A stretch of DNA of 64,000 bases from Antarctobacter aquimaris (GCF_900184945.1 NZ_FXYF01000017.1:1-64000); one strand, 5' to 3'. Positions 7,467 through 16,461 are shown, counted from the stretch's first letter. A program made the numbers and translations. Notes: generated by a model not told the origin, from the sequence alone.

Positions 7467-8481
7467 GGCATTCCTGCGCCTCAGCGGTAAGGACCGACTG
7501 GATGCTCTTGGTGTCGCGGCCGATCGGCTCGGCCGACCAGCCCATCTCCTCGAAAAGGACGTCTGGGTGGTCTGGGCGATCCAGCAATTGTTTGGATCGC
7601 CCATCGGCACAAACCTCGTCTTCAAGGGCGGCACCTCGCTGTCGAAGGCCTACCGGGTCATTGACCGGTTTTCCGAGGATGTGGATCTGACCTTCGATAT
7701 CAGAGCGCTGATCCCGGATCTGCTGGAGGGCCGTGAAGACGCCATGCCCGCCACATCCAGCGAAGAGCGGCGCTGGTCGAAACGTGTTCGAAAGGCTTTG
7801 CCTGAATGGGTGGCCGGGACCATTCAGCCGATCCTGCAGCAGGCAATTGATCGGGAAGGGGTCGATGCCGGCCTTCGGATTGATGGCGACAAGCTGTTCA
7901 TCGACTACCCGCACCTCGCCCAAGGCACTGGATACGTTTCTCCGAGCGTGATGCTGGAATTCGGCGCGCGTTCTACAGGAGAGCCCGCATCCCCACGCGA
8001 TATCGTTTGCGATGCCGCGTCGGTGATCGAAGGCGTGGAGTTTCCCACTGCCCGCCCGCGCGTGATGCATGCGGAACGGACGTTCTGGGAAAAGGCGACA
8101 GCGATCCACGTCTTCTGTTTGCAAAACCGTATGCGAGGGGATCGCTTTTCTCGCCACTGGCATGATGTCGCCCGGTTGGACGATGCGGGCATCGCCGCTG
8201 CGGCCATCGAAGATCGCGCGCTTGCGACCGCTGTCGCCCGGCACAAGACGATGTTCTTTGCAGAGAAGGCGGCGGATGCCACGTGGATCGATTACGGAGC
8301 CGCAACCTGTGGTCAACTCCAACTGGCCCCAAGCGGTGCAGCCCTCGACGTTCTCGCTGACGATTATCGCCAGATGGCCGAGGACGGCCTGCTTGCAAAA
8401 ACACCAGAGCCCTTTGGCGACTTGATGGACCGCTGCGCTGACATCGCGCGTAAGGCCAATGCAGCGTTCAAGCCTGACTGA
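7459..8481 (+). CDS. abiEii: AbiEii-type nucleotidyltransferase toxin
   Basis: This 340-residue protein is the toxin of the AbiE system, of the DNA polymerase beta-type nucleotidyltransferase superfamily (AbiEii/AbiGii/MenA-like). The signature is visible at about residues 52-76: FKGGTSLSKAYRVIDRFSED followed by VDLTF, with the GG-T/S and D-x-D elements that bind nucleotide and metal. A later HAERTFWEKATAIH segment is also typical. Characterised relatives add nucleotides to tRNA and so stop growth; the pair gives abortive infection or plasmid stabilisation. Length is normal and the frame intact. Confidence 0.9.
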   Translation: MAEAFLRLSGKDRLDALGVAADRLGRPAHLLEKDVWVVWAIQQLFGSPIGTNLVFKGGTSLSKAYRVIDRFSEDVDLTFDIRALIPDLLEGREDAMPATSSEERRWSKRVRKALPEWVAGTIQPILQQAIDREGVDAGLRIDGDKLFIDYPHLAQGTGYVSPSVMLEFGARSTGEPASPRDIVCDAASVIEGVEFPTARPRVMHAERTFWEKATAIHVFCLQNRMRGDRFSRHWHDVARLDDAGIAAAAIEDRALATAVARHKTMFFAEKAADATWIDYGAATCGQLQLAPSGAALDVLADDYRQMAEDGLLAKTPEPFGDLMDRCADIARKANAAFKPD

Positions 8482-8503
8482 CCATCTTTTCGGAAGATTC
8501 CCG

Positions 8504-8800
8504 CTACTTATTTCCGTCGATCCATTTCGACATGAGCCCCTTGTCGCGGAAGCACTCTTCCGGAACGGCGCGCTGTTTGATCCGGGCAAGTTTCTCCGCG
8601 AAGGCCACCTGCTTTGAGGTCGGCAGCCGGTCCATGTCGGAGACCGGCTTCAGCTGGGCCTGAGCCTCAATCCAGACGCTCAAGGACCGGCGGTCCTGCT
8701 GAACCTCCCAGGGCAGAAGGGTCTGATTGCGCAGGGCGAGTGACCGCGCATAGGCGATCTGCTTCGGTGTCGCGGGCAGGGTGTATGTGGTGCTGTCCAT
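8504..8800 (-). CDS. small protein with two repeated DUF3072-like units
   Basis: This 98-residue protein is built of two similar units: residues about 8-46 (PATPKQIAYARSLALRNQ...) and about 58-97 (LPTSKQVAFAEKLARIKQ...), each ending in a hydrophobic WIEA/WIDG element. The repeated TPKQ-x-AYA pattern resembles DUF3072-type sequences and short DNA-associated motifs, but the function is unknown. It is the only minus-strand gene of this block and has a LexA-type box in its upstream region, so it is likely induced by DNA damage. The start ATG at 8800 has an AAGGGAG ribosome-binding site. Confidence 0.75.
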   Translation of the reverse strand: MDSTTYTLPATPKQIAYARSLALRNQTLLPWEVQQDRRSLSVWIEAQAQLKPVSDMDRLPTSKQVAFAEKLARIKQRAVPEECFRDKGLMSKWIDGNK

Positions 8801-8835
8801 CGGGAAACTCCCTTTCTAGCTTGGCCCTGAATATA

Positions 8836-8850
8836 GAACATAACAGGAAC
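8836..8850 (-). promoter_or_regulatory. LexA (SOS) box of alphaproteobacterial type
   Basis: GAAC-ATAACAG-GAAC matches exactly the GTTC-N7-GTTC direct repeat bound by LexA in alphaproteobacteria such as Rhodobacter and Rhizobium. It lies 36-50 bases upstream of the start codon of the small minus-strand gene, with a TATATT-like element beside it, the expected place for an SOS promoter. Confidence 0.75.
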
Positions 8851-8938
8851 AAAATCAAGCCAAGCGAACGGAACGCACCGGTTCGAGAGGGAGAGAGGGG
8901 TCGGGGAAGATCAGGCCTGAGGGTGCCCGAGAGAGAGG

Positions 8939-10516
8939 GTGTCCGGGCCTACAGGCCGGGGCAAGGGCGTGGGGTTCGTGATCCCGAACCTGCTGACCTA
9001 CAAGGGCTCCGCCGTGGTGCTCGACGTGAAAGGTGAGAACTTCCGCGAGACCTCGCGCTTCCGCGCCAGCATGGGCGACAAGGTCTTCCGCTTCGCGCCG
9101 ACCGACTGGGACCGACCGACACATCGCTACAACCCGCTTGCACGCATTGCTGCCATGACCAACCCCGACCGGCAGCAGATGGAGCTGAAACTCACCGCCA
9201 AGCTCTTCCTGCAGACCGACAATGAAAAGCTGAGCGGGCTTTTAGCCGGGGGTATCGACCTCTTCGTAGCGGCCGGTCTTCTGGCCTTCGAGCGCGGCGT
9301 GCCGACCATCGGCGAGATCTATCGCATCACAGCCTCGGGGGGCGACAAGCAGAAGGAATACCTGAAGCGTTCGCAAGAGGTGAAGAACAAGTCGGCCAAA
9401 CTGATCTTCGAGCGTATGGCATCGACCAACAACGACACCCTCACTTCCTACCTCTCCCTCCTGATGACATCGGGTCTCGACACTTGGGACAACCGCGCGA
9501 TTGACGCGGCCACCGCGACCTCTGACTTCTCATTCCGGGATATCCGCCGCCGCCCACATGCGATCTATCTTGTGGTCGAATCCGAGATGATCCGCCCGCT
9601 TGCCCCGCTGATCCGCCTCTTCTTTTCGGATCTGATTGCCTCACTGCAGACGCGGGAACCCGGCGATGACGAGCCTTGGCCGGTCATGATCATGCTCGAC
9701 GAGTTCGACCGGCTAGGCAAAATGCCGATCGTCGCCGAGAGCATCAAGACGCTGCGTTCCTTCGGCGGTAACCTCGCCATCGTGACCCAGACGATCCCCG
9801 CGCTGGACGAGATCTATGGTGAGAACACCCGCAGGTCGCTGCAGGGCGGCGCCGGCGTGAAGCTCTACCTCACCCCGTCCGAGCAGAAGACCATCGAAGA
9901 ATTGAGCCAGGCCGTTGGCAAGACCACCAAGCGCGTGGTGACCCGCTCCCGCGCGGTCGGGCGCAACCCGTTCGAGGGGCGCAGCGTCTCGGAGCGGACC
10001 GAGGATACGCCGCTCCTGACCGAGGATGAGGCCCGGCGCATGGACCTCGATGAAGTCATCCTTGTGATCGACGCGCAGATGCCTATTCGCGCACGAAGGG
10101 TGAAGTATTTCGAGGATCCAGCGTTAAAGGTTCTGCACTCGGGCCAGTCTGGGAGCTTCCCCTATCCGGACGAGGACGGGCTGCGGCGGGATCGGCAGAT
10201 GACGGAGACACGTGAGACGGTGGAGAAGCTGAAGCAGGAGTTGCAGGAGGTGCGGGCAGAGAAAGCCGGGCAGGAAACCGGCCCAACAGCGCCGAAGCCA
10301 TCGAATGAAATTTCGAAGACCGGCCCTGGCACTGCAGCGAAGGCACGCGGCCGCGCGGCTCGGGCTGCAGCGAGTAGCGGTGGCCAGGATCAGCTTTCGC
10401 TCAATGTTGAGGGACTGGGGATTACCGACAGCGATCAACCTGCGCTGGCCTCGGCGGTTCAGACAACGAAGGCGATTATTGCCGAGCATGGCCAAACCAG
10501 GGCCGTAATTATCTAG
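8939..10516 (+). CDS. virD4: VirD4-type coupling ATPase, N-terminally truncated
   Basis: This is the type IV coupling protein that presents DNA-relaxase complexes to the VirB channel. The open frame begins at a GTG just before the Walker A motif (GPTGRGKGVG, residues 3-12); Walker B is seen as VMIMLDEFDRLG near residue 248. Family members are about 600-700 residues, with an N-terminal membrane anchor and about 130 residues before Walker A. Those are missing here: an in-frame stop lies at 8918-8920 and no anchor-coding sequence is seen upstream. The ATPase body and an acidic, low-complexity tail are intact. It is probably a recombination remnant, or at best a soluble ATPase. Confidence 0.88.
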   Translation: MSGPTGRGKGVGFVIPNLLTYKGSAVVLDVKGENFRETSRFRASMGDKVFRFAPTDWDRPTHRYNPLARIAAMTNPDRQQMELKLTAKLFLQTDNEKLSGLLAGGIDLFVAAGLLAFERGVPTIGEIYRITASGGDKQKEYLKRSQEVKNKSAKLIFERMASTNNDTLTSYLSLLMTSGLDTWDNRAIDAATATSDFSFRDIRRRPHAIYLVVESEMIRPLAPLIRLFFSDLIASLQTREPGDDEPWPVMIMLDEFDRLGKMPIVAESIKTLRSFGGNLAIVTQTIPALDEIYGENTRRSLQGGAGVKLYLTPSEQKTIEELSQAVGKTTKRVVTRSRAVGRNPFEGRSVSERTEDTPLLTEDEARRMDLDEVILVIDAQMPIRARRVKYFEDPALKVLHSGQSGSFPYPDEDGLRRDRQMTETRETVEKLKQELQEVRAEKAGQETGPTAPKPSNEISKTGPGTAAKARGRAARAAASSGGQDQLSLNVEGLGITDSDQPALASAVQTTKAIIAEHGQTRAVII

Positions 10517-10622
10517 GGAGAATTACGATAGCGTTTTCCAAACAGCGAGCCAAGCTCCAATTCGTAGGCTTGTGCAGAAAGGTCTGGCAATCGACGAAAC
10601 TTCAACGAGTGTTAGACCGGGG

Positions 10623-11294
10623 ATGGTCTGGCATGCAATCGTTGACCCTATGCAAAAGTTCTTCCTCCTGGAAATGCCTGCAAGGCTGTTCATAAGGAAT
10701 ACGCTGCTCGTCAGCCTAGTTGGATTGTTTGCAGTGCTCGTGCCCTACGTTTTCCTGATCCCGGGTTTCGGGGCGGTGCTGGCTGAGGGCGGACCGGCGT
10801 TCAGCCGGTTTCTCCGGCAAATTCTCACGAACGGTCTGCCGGTCGTCTTCGCGGTCAACTACGTCGGCTTTTTCCTGATTGCCTTGGGAAACACCCGAAC
10901 CAAGGCGAACAAGGTGCCAATCCTGGCGCTGATGCTCGACATACCCGCACGAGTTGCCGTCTTTGTCGTCCTGCACGTGATCGTTTACGTCATGTCTGCC
11001 GACTGGTTCGATTCATTCGGCGGCAGTCGCGCGACGGCACTGCGTGTCGTGGCTCCGACACTCGCGAGATCGGCATTTTTCGAAAACCTGTCCGGCGTCT
11101 ATCTCTATGCATCCCTCATGTGCACGTTTCCGATGCACGTGGACTTGCTCGCACGTGCGGACTGGATGCGACGGATCGGCAGGAGATTGCCGCGCTTCGC
11201 GATGCCCGTCTTCGTGGCCTTGCTTTGGTTCGCTCTTGCCGTCGTCACGTTGACACTCCTGGCGGACCAGATCACCAGATGGCAGCAGCCCTGA
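10623..11294 (+). CDS. hypothetical membrane protein
   Basis: I do not recognise this protein of about 223 residues. It has four or five likely membrane segments: around residues 27-50 (NTLLVSLVGLFAVLVPYVF), 78-97, 110-130 (VAVFVVLHVIVYVM) and a last one near residues 193-213. It stands between the truncated virD4 and the copper island, with no clear operon partner. The open frame reaches back to a GTG at 10572; the ATG at 10623 and another at 10650 are more likely starts, and the choice is uncertain. Confidence 0.6.
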   Translation: MVWHAIVDPMQKFFLLEMPARLFIRNTLLVSLVGLFAVLVPYVFLIPGFGAVLAEGGPAFSRFLRQILTNGLPVVFAVNYVGFFLIALGNTRTKANKVPILALMLDIPARVAVFVVLHVIVYVMSADWFDSFGGSRATALRVVAPTLARSAFFENLSGVYLYASLMCTFPMHVDLLARADWMRRIGRRLPRFAMPVFVALLWFALAVVTLTLLADQITRWQQP

Positions 11295-11565
11295 TCCCCG
11301 CAAGGCTCCCGCCATCACGAAGAATTGCATGGCTCGAGGATCCACCGGCAAGCGTGCCCCTCGTCCGTCCGGCTTGGACGATCCCGCTGGCGCCCCTGAT
11401 TAGACCATTGATTTGGCGATACATTCCCATTGCGCAGATCGCGGACAAATGAGCCTCGCCCGCCTCCTCTCGCGGCCCAGCGACGGACCCTCGCGGTTTG
11501 ATCTGAATCATGGAACCGCCCGGCTGCCTTCGCAATCATGGGGTTGTTTCTTCTGAAGGACGGAA

Positions 11566-11937
11566 GTGTTGCGAGGAAGACGCTCCAGTTTCTTGCGGAC
11601 AGGCGGCATCAGGTTGGTGCCGGTGCTGGTGGCGTTTCTCGCGATTGCGCTTTCTTCCCTGCATGCCGGCGAAGTCCACGCGGAAACGGGGCCGTCGCAA
11701 CAGGTCCAGATCCAGCAGATCGACGACGATACTCATCCCGCCGACTTGTCGTCAGAAATCACGGGCTCGCATTGCACGCTGACTCTTGCCTGCCATGCGC
11801 CGGTCTTGTTGGCTGCGGCCGCAAGCGTGCCGGGTGATACGGCCTTGTCCGGCCTGGCTTGGCCCGAGGATTTCGTCTTCCGTGACGGACGTTGCCTGGC
11901 GGTGCCGACGCCCCCTCCCCTTGCCGCCCGCGCCTGA
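11566..11937 (+). CDS. small secreted His/Cys protein (copper-island type, copy 1)
   Basis: This 123-residue protein has an N-terminal signal peptide (basic start, then VPVLVAFLAIALSS, cleavage near HAEVHAE-like residues at about 34-37). After it come an acidic stretch, a short SHCTLTLAC motif (His-Cys, five residues, Cys) and a proline-rich end, PTPPPLAARA. The same layout occurs in two other small genes of the island (27735 and 39538), all next to copper genes. Exported DUF2946-type proteins of copper clusters end in a similar way, but membership is not certain. A periplasmic metal-binding role is inferred only from composition and context. Start is a GTG with AAGGA upstream. Confidence 0.6.
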   Translation: MLRGRRSSFLRTGGIRLVPVLVAFLAIALSSLHAGEVHAETGPSQQVQIQQIDDDTHPADLSSEITGSHCTLTLACHAPVLLAAAASVPGDTALSGLAWPEDFVFRDGRCLAVPTPPPLAARA

Positions 11938-12095
11938 CGCGCGCGGGATGAACTGACTCGACAGTTTCCGAACCTTGAGCGTTTCTCGCGCGCTCCTTTC
12001 GTTGCGATGTCGACGAAAGGACAGTGGCGGTCGTGTCCCGGCATCCAGCGTGACACCTGCGATCCCATGAAATCCGTTCGTCAGGGAAGCGTCTC

Positions 12096-13166
12096 ATGTT
12101 TCGACACCTCGTCCGTTCCACACTAATTCTGGCAACCGCCACGATGCCGATGATGGCCACTGCCGGAGAGCTTCGCGTCTTCATTCCGGAAGGCAGCGCC
12201 GACTCGGTTCGCATCGTCGATCCGAAGACCGGTGAAGATCTCGGCAGGATCGAAGGCACCCCTGCCGTTCACGGTCTGGCAGGCGGACCGACCTCCATCT
12301 ACCTCGTGGCCGGCAGCTATGCCGAAGTCGACCGTGACGCGGCGTTGGCAGCGGCCAGACCCGCCGATGTCGGCGAAGACGAGCACGCCGCCCACCACGC
12401 CAAGCCGGCGGAGCGGATCGGTCCTCAAGACGCCGGGATCAGCCTGCTGAGCGTCCTCGATGCGGAGTCCGGCGAGATTGTGCGGCGTATCGAGGTGCCC
12501 GGGGCGGTGCACCACGTGGCGATTTCGCCGGACGGAAGGACTGCTGTTGCCACGCATCCGGCAAAGGACGGACTGTCCATCGTCGATCTGACGTCGCTGA
12601 AACTCGTCGCCTGGGTGCCGACCGGCGCGATGCCCAACTATGCCGTCTTCGGGACGGACCCCGGCGTGGTCTACGTGTCCAATGCCGGAAACGGGACGAT
12701 CAGTGAGGTCGATCTCGGCCGGGCGATCGTTCGGCGCAACCTGCTGGCGGGCGACGAACCCGAACACCTCGCGCTCAGCCCCGACGGCAAGCGCGTTCTT
12801 GTTGCGGACGCCGGCAACGGCACCGTGATCGAGTTGGAGACTGCGAGCGGGCAGGAGCTGCGTCGGTTCGAGATCGGTGGCGAGATACATGGCCTGGATC
12901 TGTCCGAAGACGGGACGCGCCTGCTGGTGGCCGCGAAAGAGACGGACCGCATCGTCGCCATAGACCTGGGCACGGGAGACCTGACGTCCGCTCCGCTCGC
13001 TCCGGCGCCTTATCACCTGACGACGGTCCCGGGAACCAACAGCGTCTTCGTGTCGAGCCGGGACGAACCGAAGGTCTGGGTCGTCGACGCGACAACTCTC
13101 TCGGTGCTGCGGGAAATCCGGATCGAAGGCGAGGGCCATCAAATGGTCGTTCGTCCGGCCTCGTGA
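12096..13166 (+). CDS. secreted YncE/NHL-type beta-propeller protein
   Basis: This 356-residue protein has a signal peptide (LILATATMPMMATAG) and repeated propeller blades of the YncE/cytochrome-cd1-like type, for example VHHVAISPDGRTAVATH, PEHLALSPDGKRVLVAD and GLDLSEDGTRLLVAA. A His-rich insert, DEHAAHHAKPAE, lies near residue 94. Such propellers often sit beside metal-handling genes and may scaffold or bind ligands; no enzyme activity can be read from the sequence. It is the first gene before the coupled operon that starts at 13206, from which it is separated by 39 bases with a GGGAG ribosome-binding site. Confidence 0.8.
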   Translation: MFRHLVRSTLILATATMPMMATAGELRVFIPEGSADSVRIVDPKTGEDLGRIEGTPAVHGLAGGPTSIYLVAGSYAEVDRDAALAAARPADVGEDEHAAHHAKPAERIGPQDAGISLLSVLDAESGEIVRRIEVPGAVHHVAISPDGRTAVATHPAKDGLSIVDLTSLKLVAWVPTGAMPNYAVFGTDPGVVYVSNAGNGTISEVDLGRAIVRRNLLAGDEPEHLALSPDGKRVLVADAGNGTVIELETASGQELRRFEIGGEIHGLDLSEDGTRLLVAAKETDRIVAIDLGTGDLTSAPLAPAPYHLTTVPGTNSVFVSSRDEPKVWVVDATTLSVLREIRIEGEGHQMVVRPAS

Positions 13167-13205
13167 CGACTCCGACCTTCAACTTGATGAAAGGGAGCAA
13201 CTGAC

Positions 13206-13577
13206 ATGTTGGCGTTTCTCTACTTCGTGGCCGTCGCGGCACTTCTCTTCGCCGCGTTGCGGCTTGGCTGCGGCGCATGCGTGATGGGCCGCGATACCGG
13301 CGGCGCCGGTGCGGCGCATCTTCTGCCCGTCTTCCCGCTTGGCTGGGCTTTGAGCGGGTTCCTTGGCGCAACCTTCGTGATCTGCGTCGTCTTCGACCTC
13401 GTGTTCCCGCAGTTCGCCATGAATGCGACCTGGGCCCCCCTGTTGCCCGGCTTCGTCTGGTTGACGCCTTGGTCCTTCATTCTCGGACTGGCTGAAAGCC
13501 TGCTGTACGGATGGTACGTCGCGCTCGTCTTCGGAGGCCTCTACAACGCAGCTGTTTCGCGGAGGGCCGGTGCATGA
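13206..13577 (+). CDS. small membrane protein, DUF5676-like
   Basis: This 123-residue protein has three predicted membrane helices (about residues 2-19, 43-65 and 87-110). The middle and last helices, with GFLGATFVICVVFDLVFP and LLYGWYVALVFGGLYN, resemble DUF5676 membrane proteins that accompany copper ATPase genes; the similarity is judged by eye. A GCGAC motif with two cysteines follows helix one. The stop overlaps the start of the nuclease gene by four bases. Role unknown; a part in membrane metal handling is inferred only from its neighbours. Confidence 0.65.
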   Translation: MLAFLYFVAVAALLFAALRLGCGACVMGRDTGGAGAAHLLPVFPLGWALSGFLGATFVICVVFDLVFPQFAMNATWAPLLPGFVWLTPWSFILGLAESLLYGWYVALVFGGLYNAAVSRRAGA

Positions 13578-14956
13578 CCCCGCGTTCCCGCCCGACTTTA
13601 CGCTTCCTGGGCGCCACCGGAACGGTCACCGGATCGCGCTACCTGGTCGAATGGGGCGATCGCCGCATCCTGATCGACTGCGGGCTGTTCCAGGGGTTCA
13701 AGCAGCTTCGGCTGCGCAACCGAAAGCCCTTCCCGGTTCGCCCCGGCTCGATCGAGACGGTTCTGCTGACCCACGCGCATCTGGACCATTCGGGCTACCT
13801 GCCGGCATTGATCCGCGCCGGTTTCCGGGGTCGGGTCCTTTGCACGCCCGCCACACGGGAATTGTCCGGGCTGATCCTGCCCGACAGCGGCCATCTGCAG
13901 GAGGAAGAGGCCAGGCACGCTCGAAAATGGCGCTATTCGGAACACAAGAGACCGGCCCCGCTCTATACCCTCAAGGATGCGCAGGCGGCGCTGGAGCATT
14001 TCGAGACCGTGGAGTTCGACCAACCGGTCGACCTCGGCGGTGGCCTGTCGGCGGAATTCATTCCGGCGGGTCACCTCCTCGGGGCCGCCCAGATCCGCCT
14101 GACGCTGGATGGCCTCACAGTGCATTTCTCCGGCGATCTGGGGCATGATCCCGATCCGCTTATGCGTCCGCCCGTGCCGTTTGCAGGCGCAGACGTGCTT
14201 GTGTGCGAGTCGACCTATGGCAACCGAAAGCACCCCGACACCGACCCGGAGGCCGAGCTTGCGCCGATCCTGAAGCGCACCTTCGCGCGCGGCGGCACCG
14301 TGCTCATTCCTTCCTTCGCGGTCGGGCGGGCGCAGGGGCTCATGTACCACATCTCGCGCCTCATGAGCCGCGGCGAGATCCCGTACGTGCCGGTCTACCT
14401 GAACAGCCCGATGGCCGTGGACGCGACGGAGATCTACCACCGGCACCATGACGAGCATCACGTCGCGTGGGAGGACTGCATCGGCATGTTCCGGATCGCG
14501 GAACGGGTGAACACGGTCGAACAATCGAAGGAACTCAATACGCGCTACGGGCCGATGATCATCGTTTCGGCCAGCGGGATGCTGACCGGCGGACGGATCC
14601 TGCACCATCTCCTCAGCTTCGGCGGGGACCGGCGGAACACGATCGTGCTGTCGGGTTTCCAGGCCGGCGGGACACGCGGCGCAGTACTGGCCGGGGGTGA
14701 ACGCAAACTCCGGATCTTTGGCAAGGAGGTCCAGATAGATGCGGAAGTCGTACAACTTGAGACGTTCTCGGGTCATGCCGACGCGGACGAAATCCTGGCG
14801 TGGATGGCCGCGGGGCCGGCCCCGGCGATGACCTACCTCACCCATGGCGAACCCGAGGCGGCGGATACCCTGCGCCGACGTATCGCGCATGAGCTGGATC
14901 GCCCCGTGCGAGTCCCCGAGCACCTCGAGACCGTCAGACTGGACCGCCCGAGATGA
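13574..14956 (+). CDS. metallo-beta-lactamase/beta-CASP RNase
   Basis: This 460-residue protein is a beta-CASP nuclease of the CPSF73/RNase J-like exoribonuclease group. The metal-binding motif HxHxDH is THAHLDHSG near residue 71; the later strand FSGDLGH, the beta-CASP segments IPSFAVGRAQ and SASGMLTGGR, and the final FSGHADADE motif are all present. Enzymes of this group cut or degrade RNA. It overlaps the preceding and following genes by four bases each and heads a row with a nucleoside phosphorylase and a PRPP synthase, which suggests RNA breakdown feeding ribose-phosphate salvage. The ATG at 13574 gives the family-like start. Confidence 0.9.
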   Translation: MTPRSRPTLRFLGATGTVTGSRYLVEWGDRRILIDCGLFQGFKQLRLRNRKPFPVRPGSIETVLLTHAHLDHSGYLPALIRAGFRGRVLCTPATRELSGLILPDSGHLQEEEARHARKWRYSEHKRPAPLYTLKDAQAALEHFETVEFDQPVDLGGGLSAEFIPAGHLLGAAQIRLTLDGLTVHFSGDLGHDPDPLMRPPVPFAGADVLVCESTYGNRKHPDTDPEAELAPILKRTFARGGTVLIPSFAVGRAQGLMYHISRLMSRGEIPYVPVYLNSPMAVDATEIYHRHHDEHHVAWEDCIGMFRIAERVNTVEQSKELNTRYGPMIIVSASGMLTGGRILHHLLSFGGDRRNTIVLSGFQAGGTRGAVLAGGERKLRIFGKEVQIDAEVVQLETFSGHADADEILAWMAAGPAPAMTYLTHGEPEAADTLRRRIAHELDRPVRVPEHLETVRLDRPR

Positions 14957-16461
14957 CCCGGCAAAAGAGCACGATGCGCCTTCAAAGGGCAGGCATTGAT
15001 ACATACAGGCAGCCGGTCGTCTACATGCCGGCCGACTGCCACCTGTGCCACGCCGAAGGATTCTCGGCCCTGGCCCGTGTCCGGATTTCACTCGGTGGCC
15101 GCACGATCGTTGCGACCCTGAATGTCCTGACGGACGCCGACTGGCTGCCGCCGGACACCGCCGGGCTCAGCGACGCCGCCTGGCGCGCGCTGTCGGCGGA
15201 CGAGGGCGATGTCGGAACATTCGCGCACCCGGAGCCGCCGGCGTCGACCTCGGCCATTCGCGCAAAAGCGTATGGCGGTCGCCTGAACGACGACGCCTGC
15301 AAGGCTATCATCGAGGATACCGTCGCGCATCGCCTTTCCGATCTCGATCTGGCCGCCTTCGTGACGGCCTGCGCGGGCGACAACCTGGATGCCGCCGAGA
15401 CGATCGCCCTCACGCGCGCAATGATCGGAGTTGGAGAAAGGCTGGACTGGGGAGGCGGGCCGGTTCTCGACAAGCACTGCGTTGGCGGCCTGCCGGGAAA
15501 TAGAACGACGCCCATCGTCGTCGCCATCGTTGCCGCGGCTGGGCACCGGATCCCGAAAACCTCTAGCCGCGCCATCACGTCCCCCGCGGGCACCGCCGAT
15601 ACCATGGAGGTCATGGCGCCCGTCGCGCTCGACATCACTGCGATGCGTCGCGTGGTCGAAGCCGAGGGCGGCTGCATCGTCTGGGGCGGGGGGCTGGACC
15701 TGAGTCCGGCCGACGATATCCTGATCCGGATCGAGAGACCGCTCGACTTCGACAGCGAAGGGCAGATGGTCGCCAGCATCCTCTCGAAAAAGGTGGCGGC
15801 CGGTTCCACGCATGTCCTGATCGACATGCCCGTGGGTCCGACGGCAAAGGTGCGATCGGTCGCCGCGGCAGAGGCGCTCTCTCGGCGCCTCTCGATCGTG
15901 GCCGAGGACATCGGATTGCACCTGGCCGTGCATCGGAGCGATGGAACGGCCCCCATCGGGCGCGGGCTGGGACCTTCACTCGAGGCGCGCGACGTTCTGG
16001 CCGTTCTTCGCAGATCGTCGGACGCTCCGGCGGACCTGCGCGCGCGCGCACTGGATATCGCCGGCGCGGTGCTCGGGTTGACCGGAGGCGAGACATCCGG
16101 ACGGGACCGCGCGGAAGCCTTGCTGGAGAGTGGCGCGGCAGAAGCGAAGTTCATGGCGATCTGTGATGCCCAGGGCGGGTTTTCGGAACCCGGCACGGCG
16201 CCGCATCTTCAGGTCGTTTCCGCCAACCGGGACGGGGTCGTCGCCAGCTTCGACAACCGCCGCATCGCCCGGATCGCGAAACTGTCGGGGGCTCCGGGGC
16301 GCAAGACCTCCGGTGTGCGGCTGCATGTGCGGCTCGGTGAGCGGGTCCGGCGCGGCGCGCCCCTCTACGAGATTCACGCCGAAACGCCCGGCGAGCTTGG
16401 GTGGGCCCTCGATTACGCCGAGGCCGGACCGGCCCCGATCAAGCTGGAGGACGAAGCGTGA
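14953..16461 (+). CDS. thymidine phosphorylase / AMP phosphorylase-like enzyme
   Basis: This 502-residue protein belongs to the long-form thymidine phosphorylase group that includes archaeal AMP phosphorylase. Seen are KAYGGRLNDD near residue 103, DKHCVGGLPGNRTTP (phosphate and base binding, about residues 174-188), KTSSRAITSPAGTADTMEV, and a C-terminal GVRLHVRLGERVRRG barrel-hybrid domain. These enzymes cleave nucleosides or NMPs with phosphate, giving ribose-1-phosphate or ribose-1,5-bisphosphate. The long N-terminal domain (about 85 residues) favours the AMP-phosphorylase-like class. It is coupled by four-base overlaps to the nuclease and the PRPP synthase genes. Substrate cannot be told from sequence. 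Confidence 0.88.
   Translation: MTRQKSTMRLQRAGIDTYRQPVVYMPADCHLCHAEGFSALARVRISLGGRTIVATLNVLTDADWLPPDTAGLSDAAWRALSADEGDVGTFAHPEPPASTSAIRAKAYGGRLNDDACKAIIEDTVAHRLSDLDLAAFVTACAGDNLDAAETIALTRAMIGVGERLDWGGGPVLDKHCVGGLPGNRTTPIVVAIVAAAGHRIPKTSSRAITSPAGTADTMEVMAPVALDITAMRRVVEAEGGCIVWGGGLDLSPADDILIRIERPLDFDSEGQMVASILSKKVAAGSTHVLIDMPVGPTAKVRSVAAAEALSRRLSIVAEDIGLHLAVHRSDGTAPIGRGLGPSLEARDVLAVLRRSSDAPADLRARALDIAGAVLGLTGGETSGRDRAEALLESGAAEAKFMAICDAQGGFSEPGTAPHLQVVSANRDGVVASFDNRRIARIAKLSGAPGRKTSGVRLHVRLGERVRRGAPLYEIHAETPGELGWALDYAEAGPAPIKLEDEA

Noticed and set aside
8939-10516. Relaxase or oriT near virD4
   Set aside because: No relaxase motif (HxDxn or HUH) and no convincing nick-like site was found in the window.
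11295-11565. Possible gene or transposase fragment between the membrane protein and the first small secreted protein
   Set aside because: Short open frames on both strands have no family resemblance and no start signals; left unassigned.
12123-13142. Minus-strand open frame of 339 codons
   Set aside because: It is the shadow of the beta-propeller gene at 12096; no family resemblance.
13598-15091. Minus-strand open frame of 497 codons
   Set aside because: It is antisense to the beta-CASP nuclease, whose motifs are complete.
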